Shown piece by piece: positions 11,565 through 11,676 of a stretch of DNA of 11,676 bases. The first letter of the stretch is position 1. Every line of letters begins with the position of its first letter. The notes beneath the pieces were generated by a model. That model was given only the letters and a program-made list of their open reading frames with translations, did not search any database and was not told the DNA's origin. Where the stretch lies: contig JADCBH010000381.1 of the NCBI GenBank assembly GCA_020253595.1, forward strand, positions 1-11,676. The letters are read 5' to 3'. This stretch comes from Brevundimonas sp. (GTDB taxonomy: Bacteria > Pseudomonadota > Alphaproteobacteria > Caulobacterales > Caulobacteraceae). The position numbers and the translations under genes were made by a program.

Positions 11565-11676
11565 CAGGTTTGGTGCAAATGGCCAGGCCGCTACCCTAGG
11601 ACTGATGTCTACTGTGCCACATTGCCGGGAGCTCCTTCATTCGTTGGGGCCGCTGAAGTTGCTCAATCTCACTAAA

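Larger units (their letters stand above)
10547..11621. mobile_element. Remnant insertion sequence of the Mu/rve transposase type
   Basis: Both ends start TGTGG when read inward (10547 forward; 11621 on the minus strand). At 39 and 40 bases inside each end there is the same motif, CATTTGCA followed by a CGCCA block (10586-10610 and 11581-11556). On the left an ATTTGCAA is repeated (10587-10594, 10611-10618). Repeated subterminal sites are typical of Mu/TnsB-like transposases. The element is about 1.1 kb, short for one encoding a 450-600-residue transposase, and its gene is truncated, so it appears internally deleted. No matching target duplication is seen (CTCTT on the left, TTGCC on the right), which fits a rearrangement. 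The 10530-10708 and 11531-11676 flanks hold no gene. Confidence 0.5.

Noticed and set aside
10615..11625. GCAACGTGACA / GCAATGTGGCA as terminal inverted repeats
   Set aside because: They match at 9 of 11 but sit at different depths from the better-supported TGTGG ends.
10537..11626. Target-site duplication for the insertion sequence
   Set aside because: Flanking five bases are CTCTT and TTGCC; they do not match.

Overview
The window reads as part of a mobilisable or conjugative plasmid (or plasmid-like element) of a GC-rich bacterium. I infer Acidobacteriota, near the Solibacter/Bryobacter group, mainly from the style of the ScpA-like protein and the TraK/L/M-like cluster. No rRNA, tRNA or other phylogenetic marker is present, so this is a moderate-confidence inference. 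Both ends of the window cut through mobile DNA: a relaxase on the left and insertion-sequence material on the right.

Layout. (1) 1-3541 is an IncP-like transfer-initiation region. On the minus strand there is a MobC/TraJ-like oriT-binding protein, then a UPF0175 antitoxin and DUF3368 PIN toxin inserted in the same transcription unit, then the N-terminus of a TraI/MobA(P) relaxase running off the left edge. Diverging on the plus strand are TraK-like, TraL-like (ParA-fold ATPase) and TraM-like (C-terminal membrane anchor) genes. The ~290-bp gap at 1402-1690 is the expected oriT. (2) 3542-5017 is an AbiEi/AbiEii toxin-antitoxin and phage-defence pair with overlapping ends. (3) 5018-7485 is the replication and partition module. 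A candidate oriV carries five copies of a 16-bp iteron and two perfect DnaA boxes. It lies just downstream of a RepA gene, which follows an RHH centromere-binding-type protein and a small ParA, all on the minus strand. A 17-bp element and TATACTT half-sites recur in front of these genes, suggesting shared control. (4) 7698-10529 is a GC-rich segment. On the minus strand an unknown HTH protein is translationally coupled to a ScpA-family kleisin, with no ScpB or SMC in view. Diverging from it are a small unknown protein and a complete tyrosine recombinase. (5) 10547-11621 is a remnant insertion sequence with a truncated Mu/rve-type transposase and matching end motifs.

Functional reading: RepA, iterons and DnaA boxes replicate the element; ParA and the RHH protein segregate it; two toxin-antitoxin systems stabilise or defend it; the relaxase, MobC and TraKLM initiate transfer. 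The kleisin, HTH protein and recombinase may add a chromosome-like compaction and resolution layer. That last module is the most novel part of the window.
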